Shown here: in pieces, positions 17,785 through 26,409 of the stretch | Layout of the letters: the number at the start of each line of letters is the position of its first letter | How positions within the stretch are numbered: the stretch's first letter is position 1 | From: Planococcus sp. SK3692 | GTDB lineage: Bacteria > Bacillota > Bacilli > Bacillales_A > Planococcaceae | Assembly: GCF_028890485.2 (NCBI RefSeq) | Contig: NZ_JARCHV010000001.1 | Location: forward strand, 906,698-970,697 | Direction: 5' to 3' | Length of the DNA: 64,000 nt | Made by a program: the position numbers and the translations under genes | Notes under the pieces: generated by a model | Database searches by the model: none | The model's input: the letters and a program-made list of their open reading frames with translations, nothing else | What the model was told of the DNA's origin: nothing

Positions 17785-18267
17785 TCATACTTTCCAGCTC
17801 TTTCTATCACAAGGGTTTTCATCCTCTTCCTCATGAATATACATGTCTACTTCAATAGTAGTTCCTGTTAAATAACAAAATTCAATTACCTCTTCGTTAA
17901 ATGAAATCCAAGGTTGTTCTTCATGATAAATACTCGGGACAATCATTAACACAAATTTTACATCGTATTGTTGTTTAATTCGATTTAGCTGCGGGACTTT
18001 GTTTTTGAGGTTTTTAATAGTGTCTCTGCACTGAGCTTCTACATCTAGTCTTCCGACCTCAGATTTTTCAGCACTCCATGTGGAGAAAAGATACTCTGAG
18101 CCATCTACCCTTCTATCACCATAGGCCCAACTACTAAAAGCTTCAATCTCCAGAATCCGAGTAATTTCTTCCGGATCAAAAATTCCATTTTCGTAAGCTA
18201 CAAAGCCCTTACAAATTTTCCCGTTACTTTGAATGGCAAAATAAGTATAACTACTTGTTCTTTCCAT
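17785..18267 (-). CDS. DUF4279-like protein
   Basis: 160 residues. The opening YTYFAIQS, the DPEEITRILEIEAFSSWAYGDRR segment and the STWSAEK continuation follow the DUF4279 pattern, a cytoplasmic family without known function that is often found beside toxin-immunity or hypothetical genes. AGGGGTGACC precedes ATG 18267. The lipoprotein gene upstream ends at 18361, so joint transcription is possible. Confidence 0.65.
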   Translation of the reverse strand: MERTSSYTYFAIQSNGKICKGFVAYENGIFDPEEITRILEIEAFSSWAYGDRRVDGSEYLFSTWSAEKSEVGRLDVEAQCRDTIKNLKNKVPQLNRIKQQYDVKFVLMIVPSIYHEEQPWISFNEEVIEFCYLTGTTIEVDMYIHEEEDENPCDRKSWKV

Positions 18268-18360
18268 TGGTCACCCCTAGTTTTGCTTAAATATTTCAAA
18301 CTTAAATACTTAAAGAAGGACGAGCCAGAACCGCTTGGTAAAAAAACACTGAAGTTGAAA

Positions 18361-19392
18361 TTAGTTTGATCCTGATGTCGCATACTCACTCCCTGCCAGA
18401 ATTTCTTCTGCAGTCAATTCAAGCCATTCCTCCACCGGCATATTAGGGTGCTGCTTTAAAAATTTCTGCATAATGTCATACCCAATTATATGAGTAGAAA
18501 AAGGCGGTACTTCGGTAACAGCATTTCCGTAATAAAAATCATTCCAAATTTCGATCTCGGGAGAATCTTTTTCTTCCAAGAACAGTGCTTTGGTTTCTTC
18601 TGTAATCTTTTCATCTGCGTTCAATATCCAGTCTTGTTTCGTTTTTGGATAATTCATTCTCGCAAAAGCCTCAGCTTTTCCTTCCATTACTGCAACTTCT
18701 AATAATGTGGAAGACATTGAACTCTCCGCTGTTCCTCTTTCCATATCGATCATATGAAAGTATTCATGGGCAATGGTGTGTTGCAAATCTTCTTCGTTGA
18801 GAATGGAAGTAACAAAAAGAACAATGACATCCTGCGCAAGTGCAACTCCTAGAGGATTTAGTTCTTGCGTCTTCCCATGTGTATATGCTGGATTCGCTGG
18901 AAAGATATGTACGGTCTTGTCACTACCGGGCAGCATTTCTGCTGATTTCTTTAAAGCATCTTCGATTGCTATGTATAGAGACTCTTCCCGATCCGATAAG
19001 GCCTGGAGTTCACTCTGCAACGGAATAATGTCTTTAGGTGGCGTGAAAAACCAGTAATCTGCATACATTGTGCCCTTCACTTCCCCAAAAGCATTCGTTT
19101 GGAACGGCTCTGTAACGGCTAGAGCATAAGACTCCTCCAGTGAATCTGGTTCTTTCTTGGCTAATTTTATGTAATCGTCAAATGATGGATAATACGAAAA
19201 TAAGTCGAATTTTTGGTCTCCTACCTCCACTACTGCCGGTTCAATCGAAGGTATTTGTTCGTTTTCTACTTTTTGTACCGCTTTGTTTTTTGCTGCTGTA
19301 CTAATTGTGTCATCAGTTGCCACGATATCCACTGAACACGCTGAGGAGAATAATGCTGAACATAACACTATGACGGCTAGACTTTTCTTCAA
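18361..19392 (-). CDS. lipoprotein with HExxH metalloprotease motif (DUF2268-like)
   Basis: 343 residues from TTG 19392 (GAGGTGG 5 bases upstream). Signal peptide ends in lipobox SSAC with Cys19. A HEYFH motif (His209, Glu210, His213) inside TIAHEYFHMIDMERG, followed by an acidic helix with EVAVMEGKAEAFA, gives the zinc-binding arrangement of predicted Zn-dependent proteases of the DUF2268 group. It should act outside the membrane; substrate unknown. Lies in the AT-rich stretch. Confidence 0.7.
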   Translation of the reverse strand: MKKSLAVIVLCSALFSSACSVDIVATDDTISTAAKNKAVQKVENEQIPSIEPAVVEVGDQKFDLFSYYPSFDDYIKLAKKEPDSLEESYALAVTEPFQTNAFGEVKGTMYADYWFFTPPKDIIPLQSELQALSDREESLYIAIEDALKKSAEMLPGSDKTVHIFPANPAYTHGKTQELNPLGVALAQDVIVLFVTSILNEEDLQHTIAHEYFHMIDMERGTAESSMSSTLLEVAVMEGKAEAFARMNYPKTKQDWILNADEKITEETKALFLEEKDSPEIEIWNDFYYGNAVTEVPPFSTHIIGYDIMQKFLKQHPNMPVEEWLELTAEEILAGSEYATSGSN

Positions 19393-19702
19393 TAAGTCCA
19401 CCTCTTCTAAGGAATTTTTTCTTCCACTGTCTGAAGGCATTTAGAGTCTTCAATAATTATTTGCAATCGTCTTTCTACTGTCTATATATTCCTATTGTAG
19501 GGGATATACACAATATTTGGAAACTCATTTTCAATAAATATAAAAAAGAATTCTTTTTAGTGTTTAGAAATTGTTGATATTTATTAGTCCCTCTATTGCT
19601 ATGTATTTCGCTTTATGGAAGTAAGTATTTCTATATCACTTCTCATTAAATAAATTTCAAATGAAGATAAGCGACTAAGTACCATTTAAAAGTAAAAATC
19701 AT
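19393..19702. other. AT-rich intergenic region, no gene seen
   Basis: Very AT-rich, no open frame with a ribosome site on either strand. It contains the upstream region of the HExxH lipoprotein gene; no promoter stands out enough to call. Confidence 0.5.
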
Positions 19703-19733
19703 GAAAAAGGCCTGCCAGTTACTGGCAAGCTTT
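19703..19733 (-). terminator. intrinsic terminator
   Basis: Minus strand: GCTTGCCAG-TAA-CTGGCAGGC followed by TTTTTC, 10 bases beyond the stop codon of the membrane gene at 19743. Confidence 0.85.
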
Positions 19734-19742
19734 TAAATATCA

Positions 19743-20216
19743 CTAATCTGTAGTTTCATTAACATCAAGCATTAAATAATTGACAGCGTATATTAAAGTA
19801 AACAAAATGACTAAGCCTAAAAAAGCTATGTCAATTCTTGAGAAATAATAATCTGTGATTACTGTAAAAAGTATAGAGCAAATCAGTACTTGGATTATGT
19901 AATTCAAAACCATCGTCTTTTTACTAAACTGAAATTGATTTAAACGTGCTAGGATTTTTGACGTAATGTCTAGTAAAGAAGAAATTAAATAGATCAAAAC
20001 AAAGAAAGCGCCGAAGTAAGTTATATTCGAAAAGGTTTCATCGAAAAAATCAACACTCGCCAAATTAAGTTCTTGAACCACATTATAAAGACCGTATATA
20101 CCAAAAATAGGAGTCGCTATAAACAGTGAAGTTGTCACAACTATCAAGAAGCTTACAGTGATTATAGCCAGAATCTCAATTTTATCACGCTTCTTCCGCG
20201 GACTCTTTGAAGACAT
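19743..20216 (-). CDS. four-segment membrane protein, YrvL-like
   Basis: 157 residues with a basic N-terminus (SSKSPRKKRDK) and four membrane segments (about 14-40, 62-84, 102-120, 127-148). The arrangement IFGIYGLY...DFFDE...FFVLIYLISSLLDITSKIL...VITDYYFSRIDI resembles the YrvL family; in B. subtilis YrvL is a membrane negative regulator linked to a sigma-like factor. No matching sigma gene is visible here, so the role is open. Confidence 0.55.
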   Translation of the reverse strand: MSSKSPRKKRDKIEILAIITVSFLIVVTTSLFIATPIFGIYGLYNVVQELNLASVDFFDETFSNITYFGAFFVLIYLISSLLDITSKILARLNQFQFSKKTMVLNYIIQVLICSILFTVITDYYFSRIDIAFLGLVILFTLIYAVNYLMLDVNETTD

Positions 20217-20550
20217 GCACCTTCTCCTTTCAGGAAAACTATATAAATTTTAATGTTAATTAAAGCCCTTCCATTAAGTATTACACCAGGCCATCATTCC
20301 ACTCAGATTTCATTCCCAGCTAAAAGAATGAATGCGATTAGAACTGGATCACTAACAACTCACTATAGCCTTTCCATCATGGCGAAATTCTAACGATTTA
20401 AATAATATCTACTAAGCTATAATATAATGCTAGAGTAACATACTAGTTAACACCTTTTTGAACGACTGTTTATTAAGAATCTGAAACCTCCCAAGAAATA
20501 GAACGGTATAGTTAATATAGATATTCTTTTCTTGTGAGGTGCTTATTATA
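20217..20550. other. divergent intergenic region
   Basis: AT-rich region between the minus-strand YrvL-like gene and the plus-strand DUF3784 gene. It must hold both promoters; TATAGTTAATATAG near 20510 is a likely -10 region for the DUF3784 gene. No gene seen. Confidence 0.45.
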
Positions 20551-20913
20551 ATGACGATGGAAATGATTGTTCCGCTTGGTGGAATGCTATTATTTTTGAC
20601 TATGAGCCTGGTCCTCTTTCAAGGAAAAGGCGCGATTTTAATTGCAGGCTATAACACACTATCAGCCGAAGAAAAGGCAAAATACGACGAAGCGGCTTTA
20701 TGTAAAGCAACTGGGAAACTGATGTTCGGCATTACGTTTTCAATGGCTTTAATCTTTGTTGGAGAATTTTTTCAGCAAGATTGGTTGTTAATCGTAGGTA
20801 TTATACTAATGATCGCCATCATAATGGGCGGGATAATCCATATGAACACAGGCAATCGCTATGCGGTTCAACAAAGTGAAAAGGAAAATAAAAAAGAAAC
20901 AGGCCAGCAATAG
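20551..20913 (+). CDS. DUF3784 membrane protein
   Basis: 120 residues, three membrane segments (about 5-22, 58-78, 82-102). The GKGAILIAGYNTLSAEEKAKYDEAALCKATGK stretch between the first and second segments is the DUF3784 signature. Function unknown. ATG 20551 is placed 9 bases after GAGGTG; a GTG at 20539 overlaps that site. A terminator shared with the convergent histidine kinase gene follows. Confidence 0.75.
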   Translation: MTMEMIVPLGGMLLFLTMSLVLFQGKGAILIAGYNTLSAEEKAKYDEAALCKATGKLMFGITFSMALIFVGEFFQQDWLLIVGIILMIAIIMGGIIHMNTGNRYAVQQSEKENKKETGQQ

Positions 20914-20946
20914 GAATGAAAGAATTCCTAGAGTTGGCCTGTTTTA
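20899..20946. terminator. bidirectional terminator
   Basis: Imperfect long stem AACAGGCC...AGGAATT / AATTCCT...GGCCTGTT between convergent genes, T-rich on both exits. Confidence 0.75.
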
Positions 20947-20948
20947 TT

Positions 20949-22661
20949 CTAAACCGGAACGATAACCCGTACTGCGGTGCCTTTTCCGGGAACGCTGTCT
21001 ATATGAATCGACCCGTTGTGCAGCTGGACCAGCTGCTTTGTAATTGCCAGGCCGAGCCCTGTACCTGTGCTCGTTTCGTGCATGTTCGTACCGCGGTAGT
21101 AACGGTCGAAAAGCTTGTCGAGAATTTCTGTTTCCATTCCTTTGCCATCATCTTCAATTAACACGACAAATAAATGCCGTTCAATGGCTGAGACGGAGAT
21201 TTTGATTTCCGTTCCTGACGGGTTGTATTTCACGGCATTGGCGATTAAATTATCGATGATGCGTTGAAACCATTTCGAGTCAATATTCGCTCGAATGCTT
21301 TGCGGAGCCGCTGTGAAAGTAAAGTGCTGCTTGCGATTCGAAGGCTCATTAATAAATTGAATGACGATGCGCCGGATGAATTCATTGATGTCCAGTGGTT
21401 CTTTAGCCAGCGGCAATGCCTGATTCTTTAAGCGGAAAGTCAAGGTCAACTCTTCAAGCAATTCCATCATGTAAGAAGATTTCTCATTCATGACGGAAGC
21501 GAATTCCCGCGTTTCTTGTGCTGACCATTTGTAATCGGGCGACTCGAGCATTTGGGCATATCCTGAAATCGAGGATAACGGGGTCTTCAAATCATGCGAC
21601 AGTCCGCTAATCCAGTCTTCCCGCGTGCGTTCCAGCGTTTTTTGCTGATTCTGATGCAGCTGCAAGGTTCCTGTCAATTGTTCAAGTGTATGCACTAGGT
21701 CTTTATAAAGCCGGTACTTCCTTTTGATCTTTCCTTTGTTGTTGGTGATTAAAGAGGTGTTTTTATCATTGGTCGGCTGTTTATATTGCCCGTCCCCGAG
21801 GTTTTCAATCCATTGCATCATCACCAGGAGCGGTGCGCCAAATTTCCGCGCATACCAAAAGGTTCCACCTGCCAACAAGATGAGCGATATTAAAGCAAAT
21901 AAGAAGAGATTCCGGTTGGAGAATGTCGTTTCCCAGGCGGTCGACGGCAAATTTTCAACCCCAGAAACTGCAGTCAATCCGCTTTCCTCATTCGTTGAAG
22001 AGGCAATCGATTGATTCTCCGTATGCAGCTCACCTAATTGTTGCATTGTATAAGTGGCGTCCCCATCCGCTTTCCCATAACTATCGAGCACCTCGCCTTC
22101 AGGACTAAGAAGCTGCATCCAAGCGTTTTCTGCCTCTAACTTATTCGTTGTTGCAGAGGATAAATTCAAGCTTTCTTGTTGCCAATCGATAGCCGACATA
22201 GCAGCATCCAATACCTCTTCAGCTACATTATTCTTGCCGTATAATAATAACAGCGGATCCTCGTCCAGAAATTCAATTTCCCAATAAGTAAATTCCCGCT
22301 GTTCTGCGGAACTTCCCCACAAGCTATCGGCGAAATCACTTACATCAAACTGAGCCGGCAGCGATTCAGGTTCATTGAAAGAATCCAGTACACTGCCTTT
22401 AGCATCCAATAAAATCAACCAGCCATTTTGACTTTCAGCCAGCTCCTCCAAATTCTCCTTAAGGACATGCTTATCGTTTTCTATTTCAATTCGATTGGTA
22501 AAATAGCTGGAGTCGGCTTGAGCCAAATCGGTTTGGATTTCGTCTGCTGTAATATTGAAGCCAATCACCGCCCAAACGGTCAGCATGCCGATGAGGAAAA
22601 TGAGGGACAGCAAGAATAGCTGCATGAAGAACTGAACCATAAAGCGCTTATGTAGATTCAT
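20949..22661 (-). CDS. sensor histidine kinase
   Basis: 570 residues. First membrane segment about 8-35, extracellular sensor about 36-255 with two similar Ser/Leu-rich halves (NGWLILLDAKGSVLDSF and NAWMQLLSPEGEVLDSY, suggesting an internal duplication), second membrane segment about 256-280, then a coiled linker. Phosphoacceptor H-box GLSHDLKTPLSS near residue 360, N-box NLIANAVKYNPSG, G1 EDDGKGM, G2 GTGLGLAI. Start ATG 22661 has AGGGAGG upstream and overlaps the regulator gene by 14 bp. Partner of the OmpR regulator; the signal is unknown. Confidence 0.92.
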   Translation of the reverse strand: MNLHKRFMVQFFMQLFLLSLIFLIGMLTVWAVIGFNITADEIQTDLAQADSSYFTNRIEIENDKHVLKENLEELAESQNGWLILLDAKGSVLDSFNEPESLPAQFDVSDFADSLWGSSAEQREFTYWEIEFLDEDPLLLLYGKNNVAEEVLDAAMSAIDWQQESLNLSSATTNKLEAENAWMQLLSPEGEVLDSYGKADGDATYTMQQLGELHTENQSIASSTNEESGLTAVSGVENLPSTAWETTFSNRNLFLFALISLILLAGGTFWYARKFGAPLLVMMQWIENLGDGQYKQPTNDKNTSLITNNKGKIKRKYRLYKDLVHTLEQLTGTLQLHQNQQKTLERTREDWISGLSHDLKTPLSSISGYAQMLESPDYKWSAQETREFASVMNEKSSYMMELLEELTLTFRLKNQALPLAKEPLDINEFIRRIVIQFINEPSNRKQHFTFTAAPQSIRANIDSKWFQRIIDNLIANAVKYNPSGTEIKISVSAIERHLFVVLIEDDGKGMETEILDKLFDRYYRGTNMHETSTGTGLGLAITKQLVQLHNGSIHIDSVPGKGTAVRVIVPV

Positions 22662-23364
22662 GGTTGCCTCCCTCAGGAATGAATTTATAGCCCAGCCCTC
22701 TGACTGTAACGATAAACTTCGGGCTGCTCGGATTGGTTTCAATTTTCTCCCGTAATTTCCGGATATGGACCATCACGGTATTGTCTTCACCAAGAAACTC
22801 TTCGTTCCAAACCTTTTCATAAAGCTGGCTCTTGCTGAATAATTGATTGGGGTGCCTGCAGAAAAAAAGCAGCAGCTGATACACTTGCGCCGGGAGTTCC
22901 ACAGGCTGTCCCTGGAGCTTTACTTCTCCAGCACTCATATTAAGTGTGAGTCGGCCATATTCAAATACACTGGCTGCGATTCGCGGCGCGCTTCCGAGGC
23001 GCCTTCTCAAATGCGCTTTGATGCGCGCCGCAACTTCCAAAGGATTGAACGGTTTAGTAATGTAATCATCCGCCCCTACCGCAAATCCCGAAAGCTTATC
23101 CAGATCCGTGGAACGTGCTGTCAAAAAGAAGATGGATGCATCGGAGATTTCCCGGATAAGCGGGCAGATTTCAAGTCCACTGCGGCCAGGAAGCGTAATA
23201 TCAAGCAAAATTAAATCGTACGATTTTTCTTTGCACAAAACCAAAGCTTCTTCTGCTGAGCCTGCCGTATCAATAGAGTGGAAGTTCTCTCTAGTTAAAA
23301 TCGTCACCAACATATGTAAAATCGCTTGCTCGTCTTCAACAATCAATAAATTAGGTTCTTTCAT
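22648..23364 (-). CDS. OmpR-family response regulator
   Basis: 238 residues. Receiver domain with acidic pocket ED (10-11), phosphoacceptor Asp55 in LILLDITLPG and the KPF switch Lys; C-terminal winged helix with VMVHIRKLREKIE recognition helix and VRGLGYKF wing. ATG 23364 is 10 bases after GGAAGG. Transcribed away from the ABC exporter genes, whose upstream region holds two GAATTAAG direct repeats likely bound by this protein. Confidence 0.92.
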   Translation of the reverse strand: MKEPNLLIVEDEQAILHMLVTILTRENFHSIDTAGSAEEALVLCKEKSYDLILLDITLPGRSGLEICPLIREISDASIFFLTARSTDLDKLSGFAVGADDYITKPFNPLEVAARIKAHLRRRLGSAPRIAASVFEYGRLTLNMSAGEVKLQGQPVELPAQVYQLLLFFCRHPNQLFSKSQLYEKVWNEEFLGEDNTVMVHIRKLREKIETNPSSPKFIVTVRGLGYKFIPEGGNHEST

Positions 23365-23429
23365 CGTAATCCGACCTTCCAAATGGTTTCCTGTAAACTA
23401 TGATAGCATTCCCTTAAGAAAAAAAAGGA

Positions 23430-23486
23430 GAATTAAGGAAGAATTAAGCTAAGGTTTCATCCTTCTTAAAGAATGGATTCTATACT
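23430..23486 (+). promoter_or_regulatory. candidate response-regulator site and promoter of the ABC exporter
   Basis: GAATTAAG occurs at 23430-23437 and 23441-23448, 11 bp start to start, the spacing OmpR-type dimers use. A -10 TATACT at 23481-23486 has no recognisable -35 at 17 bases (23458-23463), as expected for an activator-dependent promoter; the repeats sit just upstream of that position. Inference from layout. Confidence 0.6.
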
Positions 23487-23538
23487 AAAAGCATGCCTCA
23501 CGAAGAGGCAACGAAATGAACTTTGGAGGGAATTAATC

Positions 23539-24228
23539 ATGATTGCGATTGGAAAAAGAGAGTTTATCGGGATGTTCAAAAGCGTAAAATCCATTATCAT
23601 CATTGCTGTATTGCTCTTAACCGCTTTTTACTCAGCGAAGTACTCGGAAATTTTGACTGCAGGCATCTCTTTGACAGAAACAGAAATGGAAGACATCCAT
23701 ACAGGCGGACTGCTATTTTTGCTCTTGCTGTTCGGTCAATTGTTTGTAATGGGCCTTTCACACGACAGCATCAATAGAGAAAGCCACGAACGCACGATGC
23801 GTTTTTTGGTAACGAGGACTTCCCGCCCCCGTATTTTGCTCGGCAAATTTGCCGGAGCTTGGCTTTTCTGGGTCGTCTGCATTGTCATTTCGTTTTTGCT
23901 GATCAGCATATTTTCATTGAATTTCAATCTATTCATCTTTTCACAAGTAATAGCTTTAGGGACATTCCAAATCGCTGTGGCCATGTTGCTGTCCATCGTC
24001 ATCCCAAAACCTTCTGTAACGATGTTCTTGGGCATTTTGATTGGAATGCTTTTTCCGATTGTTAGCTTCTGGATTGTCTTTACCGGAAACAAATGGATCA
24101 GCTGGCTCAAGTTCGGCAACCCTTATTATTATTTAGTGGAAGACAATTACTTGTTTTTGGTGATCTTCGGTTTGGCTGGATTGATCATGGCAGCCGCAAT
24201 GGTGATCTTTAATAGGAGGGAATTTTGA
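23539..24228 (+). CDS. ABC-2 type exporter, membrane subunit
   Basis: 229 residues, six membrane segments (about 16-35, 55-75, 103-127, 135-158, 161-184, 205-224). Between the second and third, DSINRESHERTMRFLVTRTSRPRILLGKF matches the ABC-2 permease loop (gate-helix region). GGAGGG stands 8 bases before ATG 23539; the longer frame from 23473 is rejected. The ATPase gene overlaps its stop. Probably exports a peptide/antibiotic or lipid in response to the adjacent two-component system. Confidence 0.85.
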   Translation: MIAIGKREFIGMFKSVKSIIIIAVLLLTAFYSAKYSEILTAGISLTETEMEDIHTGGLLFLLLLFGQLFVMGLSHDSINRESHERTMRFLVTRTSRPRILLGKFAGAWLFWVVCIVISFLLISIFSLNFNLFIFSQVIALGTFQIAVAMLLSIVIPKPSVTMFLGILIGMLFPIVSFWIVFTGNKWISWLKFGNPYYYLVEDNYLFLVIFGLAGLIMAAAMVIFNRREF

Positions 24229-25133
24229 TGAAAGCGATCGAAACCAAGCAATTGACGAAAATGTATGGCTCTATTCCAGTCGTTGGCGGCATCAGCCTTG
24301 TCGTGGAAACGGGAGAAGTATTTGGCTTTCTCGGCCGCAACGGTGCCGGCAAATCCACTTTCATCAATATGCTGACTGGCATCATTCGTCCAACAAGTGG
24401 AAGTTTTTCGCTCCTCGGAGTTAATGGCCCCAACGAACGCATGAAAAAGCACATCGGCGTCATGCCGGACTATTCCACGCTTTTTGATTCGATGTCAGCC
24501 ATGCAGCATTTGAAATTTCTTTCTTCCCTCTCTGGCAGATCGGTCTCTGAAACTGAATGCAAGCACGTTTTGCAACTTGTGGGATTGGAGGGTGTCGGCA
24601 AGAAAAAAGTCAGCAAGTTTTCGTTCGGCATGAAGAAAAAGCTGGGGATTGCACAAGCCATTATTCATAATCCCAGCCTCATTTTTCTCGACGAACCAAC
24701 TTCCGGACTGGACGCCGAATCCGCTTTGCATATACATAAATTGATCGATTCACTAAAGCAGCAAGGCAAGACGGTTTTCATGACCTCCCACAACCTGGAT
24801 GAAGTAGAAAAGCTCTGCACCACCATCGCGATCATGAAAGACGGGAGCATCGTCAAAAGCGGGACAATGGATGAATTGCGTTCGTATTATCGCTCGGCCA
24901 TTACAGTTCAACTAAAACACGGCCCTATCCCCACTGGCGAAGCGCAAAAGCTTTACTCCTGGCTGGAATCGGTCGGCACCGAACTGCAAAAAGACGCAGC
25001 CTTGACCACGATCACCGTCGGCAGCGAACAGAAAATCGCCGAAATCATCCGCGCTTTCACGAACTGCCACGTGAATATCTTTCGTGTGGAAGTCAACGAA
25101 CCTTCCCTTGAAGAAATGTTCTTGGCTGAGTAG
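24228..25133 (+). CDS. ABC exporter, ATP-binding subunit
   Basis: 301 residues. Walker A GRNGAGKS at 36-43, Q/D-loop region PDYSTLFD, signature FSFGMKKKLGIAQ (the degenerate form typical of ABC-2 ATPases), Walker B LIFLDEPTSGLD and H-loop TSHN. The ~90-residue C-terminal extension is variable. ATG overlaps the permease stop codon (TGATG), giving translational coupling. With the permease it forms an exporter controlled by the divergent RR/HK pair. Confidence 0.93.
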   Translation: MKAIETKQLTKMYGSIPVVGGISLVVETGEVFGFLGRNGAGKSTFINMLTGIIRPTSGSFSLLGVNGPNERMKKHIGVMPDYSTLFDSMSAMQHLKFLSSLSGRSVSETECKHVLQLVGLEGVGKKKVSKFSFGMKKKLGIAQAIIHNPSLIFLDEPTSGLDAESALHIHKLIDSLKQQGKTVFMTSHNLDEVEKLCTTIAIMKDGSIVKSGTMDELRSYYRSAITVQLKHGPIPTGEAQKLYSWLESVGTELQKDAALTTITVGSEQKIAEIIRAFTNCHVNIFRVEVNEPSLEEMFLAE

Positions 25134-25175
25134 AGGCTGATTTATAAATAAACAGCTGCAAGGAATTCCACGTGT

Positions 25176-25229
25176 AAAGACCCCGGTGTTATGAAGCTTT
25201 TTAACAGCTTTCATTACACTGGGGTCTTT
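25176..25229 (+). terminator. long imperfect hairpin, probable terminator
   Basis: AAAGACCCC-GTGT-TATGAAGC pairs with GCTTTCATTACAC-GGGGTCTTT over ~22 bp with two mismatches. No long U tract follows, so termination strength is uncertain. Confidence 0.6.
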
Positions 25230-25400
25230 GAGCATTCCAGTTACAATATCATCAATAATTAACTATACTTAGAAGTCCACTTTCATTTGTAAAAAATCAA
25301 TCTAAGCGGACCAATTATGGGACTAATAACGCTACTTATTCCATCAAGTAAAAGTTAAGTCTTATAATGATTTGATTTCTCCATTCACCTAATTCTTTCG

Positions 25401-25760
25401 TTATCCTACTAGCAATACGAGAATTAGAGCGATAATGGCAGGAACCCCTTGTTTGATTAAGATTGATCGATTGGATGTCAATGCGCCGTATACAGCCGCA
25501 ATAATGACACATGATAAAAAGAAAATGACAACTCCTGTATCATTGCGGATTAATCCGAAAATAAGACCAGCAGCTAAAAAGCCATTGTACAATCCCTGAT
25601 TGGCGAAAAGTGTTCGGATTTGCTTAGACGCCACTGCTTCATCACTTAGCCCAAATGACCGTTTAGCTGCTTTAGACGAAAGAAAAAACATTTCAAGAGC
25701 CAGGATATAAAAATGCTCAAGTGAAACAATCAATACAAAAATAGTTGCTAAAGTAGACAT
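25401..25760 (-). CDS. DUF1304 membrane protein
   Basis: 119 residues, four membrane segments. The first helix with EHFYILALEMFFL and the later NQGLYNGFLAAGLIFGL motif are the DUF1304 signatures. Function unknown; usually a stand-alone gene. AGGAGG 7 bases before ATG 25760. Confidence 0.85.
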   Translation of the reverse strand: MSTLATIFVLIVSLEHFYILALEMFFLSSKAAKRSFGLSDEAVASKQIRTLFANQGLYNGFLAAGLIFGLIRNDTGVVIFFLSCVIIAAVYGALTSNRSILIKQGVPAIIALILVLLVG

Positions 25761-25920
25761 AGCCTATAACCTCCTTGTTCCGGATCTTTAACTATCTTTA
25801 TTTAAACATTTAACTTACTAGAAAAATAGCGTATTTTCTATAATCCGAGATTACTTATTATCGGAAACTTTGAAAAATCTGTAGTGAGCTGTTGCAGAGA
25901 ATTCAAAAGGTTTTCAACCA

Positions 25921-26259
25921 CGTTGAGCAGGACCGATCGTATGGAGGAAACTGGGGTGCGACTCATTATTATCGTCTCCTGACATGCTATAGACAGAAAT
26001 ACTGATAATGCCTAGAGCAACGGAGTTCGTTGTAGTACTTTTAGTTACCCCAAACCTGCTTTAGACGCACCAAATGTACTTGTAAGATGAACATTAAAAT
26101 TCGGTCTCAGAGCTCGTATGAAATGTTTTTGATGCCATAGTTTTCATCGTTTCTATAATTCCAGCTAGAATCGCTTATACACTAATACATTCCATATTAC
26201 TTAAGGATCCCCTTCCTCCTTTACCTTTAACGGATTTACCACATGTTGGTTTTACTCAT
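25921..26259 (-). pseudogene. decayed SDR oxidoreductase remnant
   Basis: No open frame spans this region, but minus-strand fragments in shifting frames read like an SDR. After GAGGTGAAAGC-ATG at 26259 come MSKTNMW-stop and a KGKGGRGS piece like the cofactor loop with a deletion; then ETMKTMASK...HTSSE, then TFGASKAGLG and, one base out of frame, VTKSTTTNSVALGIISISV, which match the SDR ...YxASKAGxxGLTKS...GIxVN region in order. Several frameshifts and a deletion imply a long-dead gene. The identification is mine by eye. Confidence 0.5.
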
Positions 26260-26409
26260 GCTTTCACCTCACAAACGTGCTAATGTTTATAATTAAGTTG
26301 CATGAAATAATAGTTTCATAAAACTTAAGTGAATGCTTTCAAAAATCCAGAAAGGATAATTATTTATAATTTTATTCAGTGGATTGGCTATACCTTTCTA
26401 CTTGATTAA

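Noticed and set aside
25176..25229. Inverted repeat as an attachment site or mobile-element end
   Set aside because: Single copy, positioned just after the ABC operon and best read as an imperfect terminator.
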